NCBI RefSeq assembly: GCF_017347095.1
Contig: NZ_JADPRZ010000005.1
Location: 121,574-185,573 of the forward strand
Direction: 5' to 3'
Source: Sporosarcina sp. E16_8
GTDB lineage: Bacteria > Bacillota > Bacilli > Bacillales_A > Planococcaceae
DNA: 64,000 bases
Shown: positions 36,370 to 44,748 of the stretch, in pieces
Layout of the letters: every line of letters starts with the position of its first letter
How positions within the stretch are numbered: position 1 is the stretch's first letter
Made by a program: the position numbers and the translations under genes
The notes under the pieces: generated by a model
What the model saw: only the letters and a program-made list of their open reading frames with translations
Told to the model about the DNA's origin: nothing
Database searches by the model: none

Positions 36370-36425
36370 ACCAACTGTCCAAACAATCGACTTGTCTGTC
36401 GATTGTTTGGACAGTTTTTTATTGC
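36370..36425 (+). terminator. Terminator after selD-mnmH
   Basis: AACTGTCCAAACAATCGAC pairs perfectly with GTCGATTGTTTGGACAGTT around six bases and is followed by TTTT. Confidence 0.92.
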
Positions 36426-36494
36426 AGATGGACTTGGTATTATAGAATCCCCATTAATGTTTACTTAACTTTAAAAATACCAACACAATTTTAC

Positions 36495-36508
36495 TGACTT
36501 TTCCGTCA
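36495..36508. promoter_or_regulatory. TGAC-N6-GTCA box, copy 1
   Basis: TGACTTTTCCGTCA lies between the -35 (CTGACT) and -10 (TACTAT) of a promoter-like sequence. The identical box is in the promoter at 38798. Confidence 0.45.
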
Positions 36509-36728
36509 TTAGAAGTTACTATAGAAGGAGAATGGTATTTTTCAAATGGCATTAGCCTCATTACTAAGAATTTCATATTCTTTCTAATTGAGAATGCATA
36601 GATATGACTCTTCTCTCTTCATTTAGAAATAGTGCAAACAAATGCTACTTATAACTTAATAATCTACAGCCTTTATACATGATTAAATTTTAGTAGATGT
36701 TATTAGTAGATATATCGATTCTTTTTTA

Positions 36729-36743
36729 GTATGATTATCATGT
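36729..36743. promoter_or_regulatory. Candidate PerR/Fur-type box
   Basis: GTATGATTATCATGT has a 5-1-5 palindromic core and matches 9 of 14 fixed positions of the PerR box. It lies 33 bp before the catalase start, where PerR control of katA would be expected. The match is weak. Confidence 0.3.
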
Positions 36744-36775
36744 AGGAATTAAAACAATCTAGGGAGTGAGAATTG

Positions 36776-38266
36776 ATGACAGAAAAAGACAATAATAAAA
36801 AATTAACAACTGCCGCTGGTGCTCCAGTTGTGGATAATCAAAACTCAATGACTGCTGGGCCTAGAGGGCCGATACTATTACAAGATGTTTGGCTTTTGGA
36901 GAAGCTTGCGCATTTTGATCGCGAGGTTATTCCTGAACGCCGTATGCACGCAAAAGGATCTGCAGCATATGGCTCATTTACAGTAACACATGATATTTCC
37001 CAATATACGAAAGCAAAAGTCTTCTCTGAAATTGGTAAGAAAACAGATATGTTCGTTCGTTTCTCAACAGTAGCCGGTGAACGTGGCGGAGCTGACGCAG
37101 AACGTGATATCCGTGGATTTTCAATGAGATATTATACAGAAGAAGGAAACTGGGACCTTGTCGGAAATAACACACCTGTGTTCTTCTTTAGGGACCCAAT
37201 GCAATTCCCAGATTTGAACCATGCCGTTAAACGCGATCCACGTACAAACATGCGTAGCGCAAATAACAACTGGGACTTCTGGACATCACTTCCTGAAGCA
37301 CTTCACCAAGTGACTATCGTTATGAGTGATCGTGGACTTCCAAGTTCATACAGAAGTATGCATGGTTTCGGAAGCCATACCTTTAGTATGATCAATGCTG
37401 AAAACGAACGTGTTTGGGTGAAATTCCACATGCATTCACAGCAAGGCATTGAAAACTTGACTGACCAAGAAGCTGAGGCAGTTGTTGGGAAAGACCGTGA
37501 AAGTCATCAACGTGATCTCTATGACAATATCGAGAACGGAAACTTCCCGAAATGGAAAATGTTCATCCAAGTAATGACAGAAGAACAAGCTAACAATATG
37601 CCTTACAACCCATTTGATTTGACCAAAGTATGGTATAAAAAAGACTTTCCTCTTATTGAAGTAGGCGAATGGGAATTAAACCGTAATCCTGATAACTATT
37701 TTGCAGAAGTAGAGCAAGCTGCTTTTACACCTGCAAACGTTGTACCAGGTATCAGTTTCTCTCCAGACAAAATGTTACAAGGTCGCCTCTTCTCATATGG
37801 AGATGCACAACGCTACCGTTTAGGCGTGAACCATCACCAAATACCGGTCAACCAACCGAAATGCCCAGTTCATAGTTTCCACCGTGACGGCGCAATGAGA
37901 ACAGATGGCAACATGGGTAGCACGGTTCATTATGAGCCGAACAGCTATGGTGAATGGCAAGAACAACCGAAATATAAAGAACCAGCTCTTGATATTTTCG
38001 GTGCCGCTGACCAATGGAATTTTAGAGAAGATGACGATAATTACTTTGAACAACCAGGTAAACTCTTCAACTTAATGAGCAAAGAACAACAACAAGTTTT
38101 ATTCGAAAATACAGGGCGCAATATGAACGGCGTGGACAAACATATTCAGCTTCGTCATATTGTTCACTGTTACAAAGCAGACCCTGCTTATGGTCAAGGT
38201 GTAGCAGACGCACTTGGTGTTTCTTGGAACGAAGTAGAAGCAGCAGCTGGGTTAGAACAACAATGA
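36776..38266 (+). CDS. katA: Catalase (clade 3, monofunctional haem)
   Basis: This enzyme breaks down hydrogen peroxide. The distal histidine is in [13 protein letters not shown], the distal asparagine in [13 protein letters not shown], and the proximal tyrosine in [12 protein letters not shown]. About 496 residues is the small-subunit size, as in vegetative KatA of Bacillus. The ATG at 36776, with AGGGAGTG, is preferred over the TTG codon before it. It has its own terminator and is probably controlled by peroxide stress. Confidence 0.93.
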   Translation: MTEKDNNKKLTTAAGAPVVDNQNSMTAGPRGPILLQDVWLLEKLAHFDREVIPERRMHAKGSAAYGSFTVTHDISQYTKAKVFSEIGKKTDMFVRFSTVAGERGGADAERDIRGFSMRYYTEEGNWDLVGNNTPVFFFRDPMQFPDLNHAVKRDPRTNMRSANNNWDFWTSLPEALHQVTIVMSDRGLPSSYRSMHGFGSHTFSMINAENERVWVKFHMHSQQGIENLTDQEAEAVVGKDRESHQRDLYDNIENGNFPKWKMFIQVMTEEQANNMPYNPFDLTKVWYKKDFPLIEVGEWELNRNPDNYFAEVEQAAFTPANVVPGISFSPDKMLQGRLFSYGDAQRYRLGVNHHQIPVNQPKCPVHSFHRDGAMRTDGNMGSTVHYEPNSYGEWQEQPKYKEPALDIFGAADQWNFREDDDNYFEQPGKLFNLMSKEQQQVLFENTGRNMNGVDKHIQLRHIVHCYKADPAYGQGVADALGVSWNEVEAAAGLEQQ

Positions 38267-38282
38267 TCATGTAATTATATGG

Positions 38283-38316
38283 AAGGAGCAGCCAGTATTG
38301 GCTGTTCCTTTTTATT
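38283..38316 (+). terminator. Terminator after catalase
   Basis: AAGGAGCAGCCA pairs with TGGCTGTTCCTT (one wobble) around GTAT and is followed by a T-run, about 16 bp past the stop. Confidence 0.9.
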
Positions 38317-38516
38317 TCTCAGAAAATTAATAGATTGCGCACTGTGTATAATTTACAACGTAGGGATTTCACATCTAGACTCCGGGCAAAAACACCACTT
38401 TCGCCAGCGGGAGGCAGGTCATGCAGTCGTTGCCGCAGGACTCGGCGACTTAAGACTGTGTGACGAACTTAGGCTTTGTTCACTTGCAGGCGCCCTGCGC
38501 TTTTGTTATTTCCCCA
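38312..38516 (+). repeat. Dispersed repeat R3, long copy
   Basis: GCGCACTGTGTATAATTTAC, then CGTAGGGATTTCACATCTAG, ACTCC, and at the far end GCGCCCTGCGCTTTTGTTATT, match the ends of the copies at 5956 and 22019. The centre carries a different fold-back (GTCGTTGCCGCAGGACTCGG). A 96-codon frame across it is judged accidental. Confidence 0.65.
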
Positions 38517-38797
38517 TTATTGCGAGTATTTCCGGGGAAATCGCGTTAAAACTATGGATTCGAGGTTAAAGCCGAAGATTCTCAACTATTTGTATAAATA
38601 CGCGAAAAATGGACTTTCTCTGGCCAGGTTTTCTCCCTTATTCTAACTTCCTAAATGGATGTTTGTATAAACGCATAAAAAAACTAGAAAAATCAATATA
38701 GAGATACAAAATGAAATTCGAATCGGAGCCATTCAGCCAATAGTCCCACTATGAAAAGAATTTTGCTAATTAATCGTAAATATGACGAAAATAATAC
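38517..38797. other. Intergenic region, nothing recognised
   Basis: This A+T-rich stretch lies before the GalT-like gene. No credible frame, hairpin terminator or known element was found. Confidence 0.4.
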
Positions 38798-38826
38798 TGA
38801 CTTTTCCGTCAAATTTAGATAGAATT
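38797..38826 (+). promoter_or_regulatory. Promoter with TGAC-N6-GTCA box, copy 2
   Basis: CTGACT, 17 bp, TAGAAT forms a promoter. TGACTTTTCCGTCA (38798-38811) overlaps the -35 and spacer. A further TGACGAAAAT half-site lies at 38783. Confidence 0.5.
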
Positions 38827-38866
38827 GATATTGTATTCACTATTATTTAGTAGGGGGGAACTATAG

Positions 38867-39892
38867 ATGTCTATAACTTTTATAGCAAAAGAAGAGTTTT
38901 TAACGTTTCATGATCCAAGTCAAGATGGTAAATTGATTGACCGCAAAACTGAAATTCGAATGGATCCGCTAACAGGTGAAACATCCCGGATTATTTTCGA
39001 CCCAGGTGCCCCCTTCACGTCAACAGATTATTCGGAGCTGGCAAAACAAACTGAAGGCACTAAATGTCCATTCTGCTCCCAAAATGTGCACACTTTCACA
39101 CCTAAATTCCCGAATGATTTAATCGAAGATGGCATGCTTATTCAAGGCGAAGCTGTCGTTTTTCCAAACCTCTTTCCTTATAGTAAGCATAATGCAGTAG
39201 TCCGCATGTGTGATCAGCATTACGTCAAATTAGAAGAATTCACAGTACCCATGATTGCCAACTCCTTTTCTGCTGCTCATAACTATTTGACTAAAGTTAT
39301 TGCCCATGACGCGGAAACTGCATACGCATCCATCAACTGGAACTACTTACCCCCTTCAGGCGGTAGTATTTTACACCCACATATTCATGTATTAGCTTCT
39401 GAAATGCCAACCAATTATCAATTAATAGCATTGGCAAGCAGCGAGCAGTTTCACACAGAAACAGGAAGTAACTATTATGATTCATTAATAAAAACTGAGC
39501 GTAAAACCGATGAGCGCTTTATCGCTACCGTGGGTTCCATTGACTGGGTTCATGCTTTCGCACCGAAAAGCCATACCGATTTTATCGGGGTTTTAGATGT
39601 TTCTTCCTTGGATGAATTAAGCGATAACAACTGGCAGGATCTCTCAGAAAGTCTTACACACTTTTTCCGTTACTTCGAATCAATCGGCATTACAAGCTTT
39701 AACCTCGGCCTATTTATTCCTGTAAGTAAGAATCCATCTGAACGTGTTCATGTGCGAATTGTTCCCCGCCTAACAATGGGTGCACTCCAAACAAGTGATA
39801 TGAACGTTTTCAATTACTTACATGGTGAACCTTTGTGTTTGAAAGTACCTGAAGAAATAACAAAAGAAGTAGCTGTGTATTTCAAAAAATAA
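38867..39892 (+). CDS. GalT-like HIT-superfamily nucleotidyltransferase, 341 aa
   Basis: The fold resembles galactose-1-phosphate uridylyltransferase. It has a CPFC zinc-type pair near residue 69, VFPNLFPYSKHNAVV in the middle, and the active-site histidine segment GGSILHPHIHVLAS. GalT has HPHxQ here; this protein has HPHIH, closer to a hydrolase-type histidine triad. AGGGGGGAAC precedes ATG. It stands alone with no galK, galE or sugar genes, so a Leloir role is doubtful. A nucleotide-sugar or dinucleotide phosphorylase/hydrolase is possible. Confidence 0.72.
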   Translation: MSITFIAKEEFLTFHDPSQDGKLIDRKTEIRMDPLTGETSRIIFDPGAPFTSTDYSELAKQTEGTKCPFCSQNVHTFTPKFPNDLIEDGMLIQGEAVVFPNLFPYSKHNAVVRMCDQHYVKLEEFTVPMIANSFSAAHNYLTKVIAHDAETAYASINWNYLPPSGGSILHPHIHVLASEMPTNYQLIALASSEQFHTETGSNYYDSLIKTERKTDERFIATVGSIDWVHAFAPKSHTDFIGVLDVSSLDELSDNNWQDLSESLTHFFRYFESIGITSFNLGLFIPVSKNPSERVHVRIVPRLTMGALQTSDMNVFNYLHGEPLCLKVPEEITKEVAVYFKK

Positions 39893-39919
39893 CTAGCAAA
39901 AAACTTGATCACACACTGG

Positions 39920-40200
39920 GTGCCACGTGTCTAGTTGCATTTGGATCGCTTTGGATTGAATGACTTCTATACGATCACCGTGATGTCTGGATTTGTAGGG
40001 ATGCGACTTTGTCGCATCCCTACAAATTTCCTTCGGTAATCGTATGGTGGTCCTTCATCCGCCCTGCTCCAAACTCATAAGTACACGAAGTGCTAAAGCT
40101 TTTTGGGACGAAAGAATAGCATGCTTCTTACCTGGAGAAAATCCGCCAAAGATGCAATTTTGGCGGCTGAAACTTTCTATAGGGTTTTCTCTTTTTTACT
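39920..40200 (+). repeat. Dispersed repeat R2, copy 2 (main part)
   Basis: It matches 17622-17860 block by block (TTTGGATTGAATGACTTCTA, GTGATGTCTGGAT, GACGAAAGAATAG, GCCAAAGATGCAA, GGCGGCTGAAACTTT). In place of a short segment of copy 1 it carries a 17-bp perfect hairpin at 39991-40027. The terminal piece continues at 40560-40612 after about 360 bp of other sequence. Confidence 0.75.
39991..40027. repeat. Perfect 17-bp hairpin inside R2
   Basis: ATTTGTAGGGATGCGAC pairs exactly with GTCGCATCCCTACAAAT around TTT. It is not followed by a T-run. Confidence 0.8.
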
Positions 40201-40430
40201 AGTAAAGAAGTGTCACTTTCTATAAGATTTCACATGATTACATGCATACTCTTTGTTAAAAGTAAGTAAGAAGCACATTGTAAAACGTGCAAGAGTGCCC
40301 GAAATTGTATCTTCGGTCACTTACAATCTCTATAGAATGTCATCTACTCGTTTCTTTCAAAACAACTGCATTTTGCACTTGAATAGTGTAGGAACGCGAT
40401 AGGCTACTATTCACAACAGGATTACTGAAA

Positions 40431-40473
40431 AAAGTGTGTCTAGAAGTGACTCCGTCACTTCTAGACACACTTT
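40431..40473. repeat. Perfect 20-bp hairpin
   Basis: AAAGTGTGTCTAGAAGTGAC pairs exactly with GTCACTTCTAGACACACTTT around TCC. It lies in the sequence that splits R2 copy 2. It could act as a terminator, since A-runs precede it. Confidence 0.8.
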
Positions 40474-40559
40474 GCCCCCACATTAAATCTGTCATGAATA
40501 GTTAGCCGTAAGCGGACCGAAAATAGTCCAGTGCAAATAGAGGATATCCAGCCCTTCTC

Positions 40560-40612
40560 ACCAGTATTTTATGCAAGTATATGGTTAATCAACAGACGTG
40601 TGGTAATGAAGT
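40560..40612 (+). repeat. R2 copy 2, terminal piece
   Basis: ATGGTTAATCAACAGACGTG followed by an A+T-rich tail matches copy 1 at about 17873-17910 (ATGGTTGATCAACAGATGTG). Confidence 0.6.
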
Positions 40613-40628
40613 TTTAATTACATAATCG

Positions 40629-40678
40629 AAAAGGAGAGCCCTATCAGTTAGTGATCGACTGATAGGGCTCTCCTTTAT
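40629..40678. terminator. Hairpin terminator downstream of ctaB
   Basis: AAAGGAGAGCCCTATCAGT pairs exactly with ACTGATAGGGCTCTCCTTT around 9 nt. It is 36 bp past the ctaB stop on the minus strand. Confidence 0.82.
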
Positions 40679-40713
40679 TGAATTGAAAGTAGTTGCTTCA
40701 TGCTTTCGGATGT

Positions 40714-41655
40714 TTAACTAAACACGGGCAGTGTAACAAGAATCATCAGCGTAAACAGGATAGCCACATAATTCACGGAACACATGAACATCAGATGTGC
40801 CCACTTCATATCGTTTTTCGTGAAAAACCCAGCTATAGTTGCAACTAGCCATCCGACGTTCATTAGCGTCGCTATGACAACAAACACTGTACCAAGCGAT
40901 CCTAAAAAGAACGGTAATGGTAGTAAGCACGCGACATAGATAACCATTTGCCGCTTCGTAAAATTAAATCCGTGAACTACAGGAAGCATCGCCACTTTTG
41001 CCAAACTATATTCTTCCACTTTCTTCATGGCAATAGCGAATGTGTGCGGCATTTGCCAGATGAACAGAATAAGCGTCAGTACGATTGGGACGATATGATA
41101 ACCGGGTGCAATTGCAGCCCATCCGATTAAAGGCGTCACCGCACCCGACACACTGCCAATGACTGTATTCAATGTATATCGACGTTTTGACCACATTGTG
41201 TACAAAATAACATACGTAAACCATCCAATGGATGCGTAGATGGCCGCTTCAATTGTTGTAAAAGCTAAAAGTACTAACCCTACTACAGATAATGCTAATC
41301 CTAATCTAAAGACAAACTTAAGCGAAAAGTTCCCAGTAACTGTCGGACGGTTTTTGGTCCGCTCCATTACTGTATCAATGTCGACGTCGTACCAGTTATT
41401 CAGGATAAGTGCCCCCGCCATAACAAGTGTACTGCCAGAAATCGTCAGCAAAAATACATCCCAGTTTGCTAAAAAAGTTCCATTCGTAAAATAGAGCGCT
41501 AACCAAAATCCTGTAAGGACTGGAAGCACATTAGAAATTAAGACTATCGCCTTAAATAGAGATTTAAGATCAGCGAATAGCGTAGAAAGATTTTGTTCTT
41601 TCGAAACAGTTTTTTCATCAACCTTCTCCCAAGAAGGATCCATTACTTTAGTCAT
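40714..41655 (-). CDS. ctaB: Protohaem IX farnesyltransferase (haem O synthase)
   Basis: CtaB adds a farnesyl group to haem B to give haem O for cytochrome oxidases. It is a UbiA-superfamily membrane protein with seven to nine helices and the first aspartate-rich motif NNWYDVDIDTVMERTKNRP. The second conserved loop is WQMPHTFAIAMKKVEEYSLAKVAMLPVV. ATG 41655, after GGAGAGACGAATTG, gives 313 residues; the longer frame upstream includes the ribosome site. The usual ctaA and ctaC-F neighbours are absent, so this may be a separate ctaB copy. Confidence 0.9.
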   Translation of the reverse strand: MTKVMDPSWEKVDEKTVSKEQNLSTLFADLKSLFKAIVLISNVLPVLTGFWLALYFTNGTFLANWDVFLLTISGSTLVMAGALILNNWYDVDIDTVMERTKNRPTVTGNFSLKFVFRLGLALSVVGLVLLAFTTIEAAIYASIGWFTYVILYTMWSKRRYTLNTVIGSVSGAVTPLIGWAAIAPGYHIVPIVLTLILFIWQMPHTFAIAMKKVEEYSLAKVAMLPVVHGFNFTKRQMVIYVACLLPLPFFLGSLGTVFVVIATLMNVGWLVATIAGFFTKNDMKWAHLMFMCSVNYVAILFTLMILVTLPVFS

Positions 41656-41805
41656 CAATTCGTCTCTCCTCAAAAAAGCCAGGTGCTTTTCCAATTTGGT
41701 GGATTCGCATTTAGTTCATTGACTGGCATACTTAACTCCATTTTACTCTTAGTCTTCAAGTAAGACAAAGGAAAGCTTTGTGACATTTTCAAAACTGCAA
41801 GAAAA

Positions 41806-41842
41806 AGGATTGGAAACATCAATGTGATGTTTCCAATCCCGT
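41806..41842 (-). terminator. Hairpin after the sulfonate-type ABC operon
   Basis: GGATTGGAAACATCA pairs perfectly with TGATGTTTCCAATCC around three bases. It lies just past the stop of the second binding-protein gene. Confidence 0.8.
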
Positions 41843-41861
41843 TAAAATAAGTAGCATTTTA

Positions 41862-42866
41862 TTATTCCCCTTGTATAGACTTTAACTGATTCAATTGAAT
41901 TAAGCCTTCAATATCGCTACTAGGGATATATCCTGCTTCCTTACTTATATCAGCCATTTCCTGAATCATATCTTCATTGACAGATGTTGTTACTTTCAGG
42001 CGCTTAAATGCCACTTCAAGTTCCGTTTTGTCAATCTCTTTTCCCGTTACCTCTTTGATGTGTTTACTAAATAGAATTTGACTATCCTCAGGATTTTGCT
42101 CAATAAACTCAACTGCTTTTACATGGGCTGTTAAATAGGCTTTCATGAACTTTTCATTTTCCAAAAAATTCTTACTTGCCGCGACCACAGTAGTAGTCGA
42201 TTCTTTCCCCCATGCGAATGATTCCCAGTCCAATAAAAGTTTACCATTTGCCTTCGTTTCCAGAATATAGCCCCACGGTTCTGGTATTGCAGCAGCATCT
42301 AGTGAATTTTGAATGAAAAGTGTTGCTGTATCGGCTGGCGCTGCGGCAAACATTTCTACTGTCCCTCCATTTGCCGTAGGTTTAAGACCAACATCTTTTA
42401 GCGCTTTACGTAACATAATGTCTTGAGTACCCCCAATTCCAGGTATCGCAACTTTCTTCCCGTCCAGATCAGCAAGCTCCTTAATAGCACTATGTTCATT
42501 AACAACAAGGACTGCTCCGCCATTCACAGCGCCTGAAATTATATAGTAGTTAGGTTCTTTTACGTAAAAATTCAATACTGGACCTGGGCCAACTGTACCC
42601 ACATCAATGGATTTAGTAGCCATCGCTTCCATGAACAAGCCGCCGTTACTGACGGTCTTTGTGTTGATCTTAATATCTTTCCCAAACGCTTCAGTGAAGT
42701 AACCTTGCTCCAGCGCAACGATTGTAGCGATATGCGTTAAGTTCGGAAAATAACCGATGTTCACCACTTTACTGCCTTTTTCTCCTTTTTCCGCTTTAGC
42801 GCATGCAGACCCAATACTCAATACAGCTAAGGAAATAAGCGCAAGTACGAAAAGTTTACGTTTCAT
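41862..42866 (-). CDS. ABC substrate-binding lipoprotein (SsuA/TauA-like), paralog 2
   Basis: This NMT1/SsuA-type solute-binding protein of 334 residues is for sulfonates, taurine or related organosulfur or nitrogen compounds. The signal peptide ends with Cys in IGSAC. Family features include NIGYFPNLTHIATIVAL, VGTVGPGPVLNFYV, GAVNGGAVLVV and FAAAPADTATLF. It is highly similar over its full length to the product of the gene directly upstream, and even the leader CAGATGGGGAGAGA is shared. It is therefore a recent tandem duplication. It is last in the operon. Confidence 0.87.
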   Translation of the reverse strand: MKRKLFVLALISLAVLSIGSACAKAEKGEKGSKVVNIGYFPNLTHIATIVALEQGYFTEAFGKDIKINTKTVSNGGLFMEAMATKSIDVGTVGPGPVLNFYVKEPNYYIISGAVNGGAVLVVNEHSAIKELADLDGKKVAIPGIGGTQDIMLRKALKDVGLKPTANGGTVEMFAAAPADTATLFIQNSLDAAAIPEPWGYILETKANGKLLLDWESFAWGKESTTTVVAASKNFLENEKFMKAYLTAHVKAVEFIEQNPEDSQILFSKHIKEVTGKEIDKTELEVAFKRLKVTTSVNEDMIQEMADISKEAGYIPSSDIEGLIQLNQLKSIQGE

Positions 42867-42951
42867 CCTTATCTCTCCCCATCTGTTCTATAAATAGCCC
42901 CTTAACTAATACCCCAATAACGAACGCCATGAATTCAGTGCGCTTTACATT

Positions 42952-43959
42952 TTATTTTTCTGCTTCTATAGACATCAACTGTTCCAATTGAATTAAGCCA
43001 TTAATATCATTACTAGAGACATACCCTGCTTCTTTACTGATATCGGCCATCTCTTGAATCACTTCTTCATTGACAGATGTTGTTACTTTCAGGCGCTTAA
43101 ATGCGGCTTCGAGTTCATTTTTATCAATTTCTTTTCCTGTTAATTCTTTGATATGCTTAATGACAAGATTTTGACTTTCTTCGGGATTCTGCTCGATAAA
43201 CTCTACTGCTTTTACATGGGCTGTTAGATAAGCCTTCACAAGTTCTTCATCTTCCAAAAACTTCTTACTTGCCGCAACCACTGTATTCGTCGATTCTTTC
43301 CCCCATGCGAATGATTCCCAGTCTAACAACAATTGACCGTTCGCCTGTGTTTCCAAAATATAGCCCCATGGTTCTTGTGTTGCAGCAGCATCCACGGACT
43401 TTTGGACAAAGAGCGTTGCTGTATCAGCTGGCGCTGCGGCAAACATTTCAACTGTGCCGCCATTTGACGTCGGCATAAGACCCACATCTTTCAGTGCCTT
43501 ACGCAACATAATGTCTTGTGTACTACCTATTACTGGAATCGCAACTTTCTTTCCGTCTAAATCAGCAAGTTCTTTAATATTACTATCTTCACTCGCAACA
43601 AGGACTGCTCCCCCGTTTACAGCGCCTGAAATAATATGGTAGCTAGGATCTTTTACGTAGAAGTTCAGTAATGGACCAGGCCCTACTGTTCCCACATCAA
43701 TTGATTTAGTCACCATTGCTTCCATAAACAAGCCGCCGTTACTGACAGTTTTTGTATTGACCTTAATATCCTCTCCAAACGCTTCAGTGAAATAACCTTT
43801 CTCTAGCGCAACGATTGTAGCGATATGCGTTAAATTCGGGAAATAACCAATGTTCACTTCTTTACTATCTTGTGCTCCTTTGTCTGTCTTTCCACAGCCA
43901 GCAACAATTGCCAATACAGCTAAAGAAATAAGCCCAAGTAAGAACAAATTACGTTTCAT
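42952..43959 (-). CDS. ABC substrate-binding lipoprotein (SsuA/TauA-like), paralog 1
   Basis: The first of two tandem paralogs. The lipobox is IVAGC, and the mature protein begins GKTDKGAQDSKEVNIGYFPN. Differences from paralog 2 cluster at positions such as AIPVIGSTQD versus AIPGIGGTQD and AATQEPWG versus AAIPEPWG, which are near the ligand cleft of this family, so the two may bind different compounds. ATG 43959, after GGGGAGAGAACGGA, is the start; a longer frame is not supported. It follows the permease gene by about 36 bp. Confidence 0.87.
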   Translation of the reverse strand: MKRNLFLLGLISLAVLAIVAGCGKTDKGAQDSKEVNIGYFPNLTHIATIVALEKGYFTEAFGEDIKVNTKTVSNGGLFMEAMVTKSIDVGTVGPGPLLNFYVKDPSYHIISGAVNGGAVLVASEDSNIKELADLDGKKVAIPVIGSTQDIMLRKALKDVGLMPTSNGGTVEMFAAAPADTATLFVQKSVDAAATQEPWGYILETQANGQLLLDWESFAWGKESTNTVVAASKKFLEDEELVKAYLTAHVKAVEFIEQNPEESQNLVIKHIKELTGKEIDKNELEAAFKRLKVTTSVNEEVIQEMADISKEAGYVSSNDINGLIQLEQLMSIEAEK

Positions 43960-43995
43960 TCCGTTCTCTCCCCATCTGTCATTATTTATCATTAC

Positions 43996-44748
43996 TTAAC
44001 TAATTCCCCATTTTTTCTGCACACTGCGCTCCAGTCGTAAAAAGACCAGATTATCCATAATTGTACCGATAACACCAATGATGAGCATTACTGAAATAAC
44101 CAAATCCATTTGTCCTAATGATCTTCCCATCTCTAAGAGATATCCAAGCCCGCCTCCGCCACCGAGCAGCTCCCCTGCCATTAACGCACGCCAGGAAAAT
44201 GCCCAGGCGATTCGTAATCCAGCTATGAGCTGCGGGACAGATGCTGGCATAATAACTGTGCGCAAAAAGTGAAAACCGCCAGACCCTAATGTTTTAGCAA
44301 CTTGTTGATAAAGCCTTGGCACATTTTTAAAACCACTTGTCGCATTGATCGTCATTGTCCATGTTGCACCAATTGTGACAATAAATAGAATAGAGAAATC
44401 GTTCAAACCGAACCAAATAATAGCAAGTGGGAACCAGACAATGCTCGGAATCGATTGCAATGCCGTGATAAGAAATCCGAGAGTGTCTTCCACTAACTTA
44501 GAACGCCATATAAGATAGCCTAAAAAAAGACCGAGGACCGTCGCAATTGTAAATCCTATTAAAAGACGGCTCATGCTTGTGAGGATTGCAGTCATTATTT
44601 GCCCACTTACAATACCCGTGTAAAGTGTTTGCAATACTTGGCTGAGACTCGGAAACATGAAATCGGGCAAACTTGATAATCTAGATGTGACTTCCCATAT
44701 CACCGCTAGAATCCCGATGAAGAGGGTTCGTCTTAAAAATGTAGTCAT
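43996..44748 (-). CDS. ABC transporter permease (SsuC-like)
   Basis: This 250-residue permease has six helices and the conserved cytoplasmic loop VAKTLGSGGFHFLRTVIMPAS, of the type that contacts the ATPase. It belongs to the sulfonate/nitrate/taurine permease group (SsuC/TauC). ATG lies inside the upstream ATPase gene, overlapping its 3' end by 68 bp, with GGAGGAAATGGGG as ribosome site. Sulfonate import is inferred from the surrounding cysteine-synthesis genes. Confidence 0.88.
   Translation of the reverse strand: MTTFLRRTLFIGILAVIWEVTSRLSSLPDFMFPSLSQVLQTLYTGIVSGQIMTAILTSMSRLLIGFTIATVLGLFLGYLIWRSKLVEDTLGFLITALQSIPSIVWFPLAIIWFGLNDFSILFIVTIGATWTMTINATSGFKNVPRLYQQVAKTLGSGGFHFLRTVIMPASVPQLIAGLRIAWAFSWRALMAGELLGGGGGLGYLLEMGRSLGQMDLVISVMLIIGVIGTIMDNLVFLRLERSVQKKWGIS

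Larger units (their letters stand above)
36426..36775. other. Catalase upstream region
   Basis: No intact gene is seen. A promoter-like CTGACT-17-TACTAT with the TGAC-N6-GTCA box sits at 36494-36522, followed by RBS-like AAGGAG and a 7-codon frame. The catalase promoter itself must lie nearer 36700. Confidence 0.45.
39893..40629. other. 820-bp intergenic region rich in repeats and hairpins
   Basis: No gene is seen between the GalT-like gene and ctaB. The region holds repeat R2 in two pieces, two long perfect hairpins, and a weaker hairpin (CCGAA, TTCGG) at about 40298-40316 that resembles the R2 stem. Confidence 0.6.

Noticed and set aside
38279..38569. 96-codon frame after catalase, starting near an AAGGAG
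   Set aside because: It begins inside the catalase terminator and runs across repeat R3; the composition does not look like a protein.
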